NCBI RefSeq assembly: GCF_017565425.1
Contig: NZ_JAGEMK010000001.1
Coordinates: 124,001-188,000, forward strand
Reading direction: 5' to 3'
DNA length: 64,000 bases
From: Actinotalea soli
GTDB taxonomy: Bacteria > Actinomycetota > Actinomycetes > Actinomycetales > Cellulomonadaceae
Each line of letters starts with the position of its first letter. Position 1 is the stretch's first letter. Made by a program: the position numbers and the translations under genes. Below, piece after piece: positions 63,738 through 64,000 of the stretch. The notes beneath the pieces are model-generated. The model was not told where the DNA came from and did not search any database. It was given only the letters and a program-made list of their open reading frames with translations.

Positions 63738-64000
63738 CCCAGGACGGCGCGGCGGCGGGGCGACGCGCACCGGAGGACCGGCCGCGCAACCCGTTGCTGC
63801 GGTGGGGCCTGCCGCGAGACCCGGCCGCGACCTCGCACCTCGCGGGGTTCGTGGTCGCGTCGGTCGCGACCGTGCTGCTGACCCGCGGCTACCTCGCGGT
63901 CATGGACTACCCGCAGATCGGCGGTGGTGGGCTGCACGTCGCCCACGTGCTGTGGGGCGGGCTGCTGATGGCCCTGGCCTTCGTCCTGCTGCTGTCCTTC
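63734..64000 (+). CDS. Membrane protein of unknown function, 3' end outside window
   Basis: GTG 63734 overlaps the der stop (GTGA). The frame stays open to the window end, giving 89 residues. A basic, Pro/Arg-rich start is followed by a first hydrophobic helix at about 41-55, then [27 protein letters not shown] and a second hydrophobic stretch to the edge. I recognise a conserved-looking actinobacterial membrane protein with a Tyr-Pro-Gln-Ile motif and two His residues (LHVAH) but no named function. Confidence 0.75.
   Translation, partial: MTQDGAAAGRRAPEDRPRNPLLRWGLPRDPAATSHLAGFVVASVATVLLTRGYLAVMDYPQIGGGGLHVAHVLWGGLLMALAFVLLLSF

Overview
The window is very GC-rich, densely packed with genes, and rich in GTG starts and 4-bp ATGA/GTGA stop-start overlaps. 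It carries WhiA, RbpA, OpcA and an ANTAR-domain PdtaR regulator. Together these point to a chromosomal segment of an actinobacterium, most likely order Micrococcales (Cellulomonas-like); I cannot name the genus from sequence alone. Almost everything is core genome. I see no prophage, insertion sequence or CRISPR array.

Layout. (1) 1-4974, minus strand: a surface-polysaccharide operon running gmd, fcl, a WecG/TagA glycosyltransferase, a Wzx-type flippase and a Wzz-type chain-length protein cut by the window edge. It makes GDP-L-fucose and assembles a glycan. (2) 5189-6008: a tRNA with a CAA (Leu) anticodon but a short variable loop, back to back with pdtaR. (3) 6270-12021: a branched-chain amino acid or amide ABC transporter. 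The lipoprotein binding protein is on plus and livH-livM-livG-livF converge on it from minus, with a terminator for each side. LivH has an unusual extracytoplasmic beta-domain at its N-terminus. (4) 12302-36418: the conserved polA - rpsA - coaE - uvrB - uvrA neighbourhood. It is interrupted by a methyltransferase, a dipeptide transporter (dppA-B-C-DF) and pfkA between polA and rpsA. Between uvrB and uvrA lie a TerC manganese exporter behind a manganese riboswitch, a Ser/Thr kinase with a lipoprotein, and a metallo-hydrolase. (5) 36462-46144: osmC, uvrC, rapZ-yvcK-whiA, gap-pgk-tpiA, secG-rbpA. (6) 46181-53573, minus: the pentose-phosphate genes tkt, tal, zwf, opcA, pgl, then an O-methyltransferase. 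(7) 53806-64000, plus: ctaB, xerD, parA-scpA-scpB-rluB, aroH-tyrA, cmk-plsC-der and the start of a membrane protein.

How the parts work together. gap, pgk, tpiA and pfkA supply lower and upper glycolysis. tkt, tal, zwf, opcA and pgl form the pentose-phosphate branch feeding NADPH. uvrA, uvrB, uvrC and polA are all present, so the nucleotide-excision repair enzymes that recognise, incise and refill lie within 26 kb. parA, scpA, scpB and xerD serve chromosome organisation and dimer resolution.

Regulation visible in sequence: a recurrent TANNNT -10 hexamer 6-7 nt before the start codon (leaderless mRNAs) at polA, coaE, uvrB, uvrA, osmC, uvrC, parA and pdtaR; a LexA/SOS-like box at uvrA; a yybP-ykoY-type manganese riboswitch with a 10-bp hairpin that hides the terC ribosome binding site; and several strong GC hairpin terminators, including hairpins inside the gap/pgk and tkt/tal intervals.
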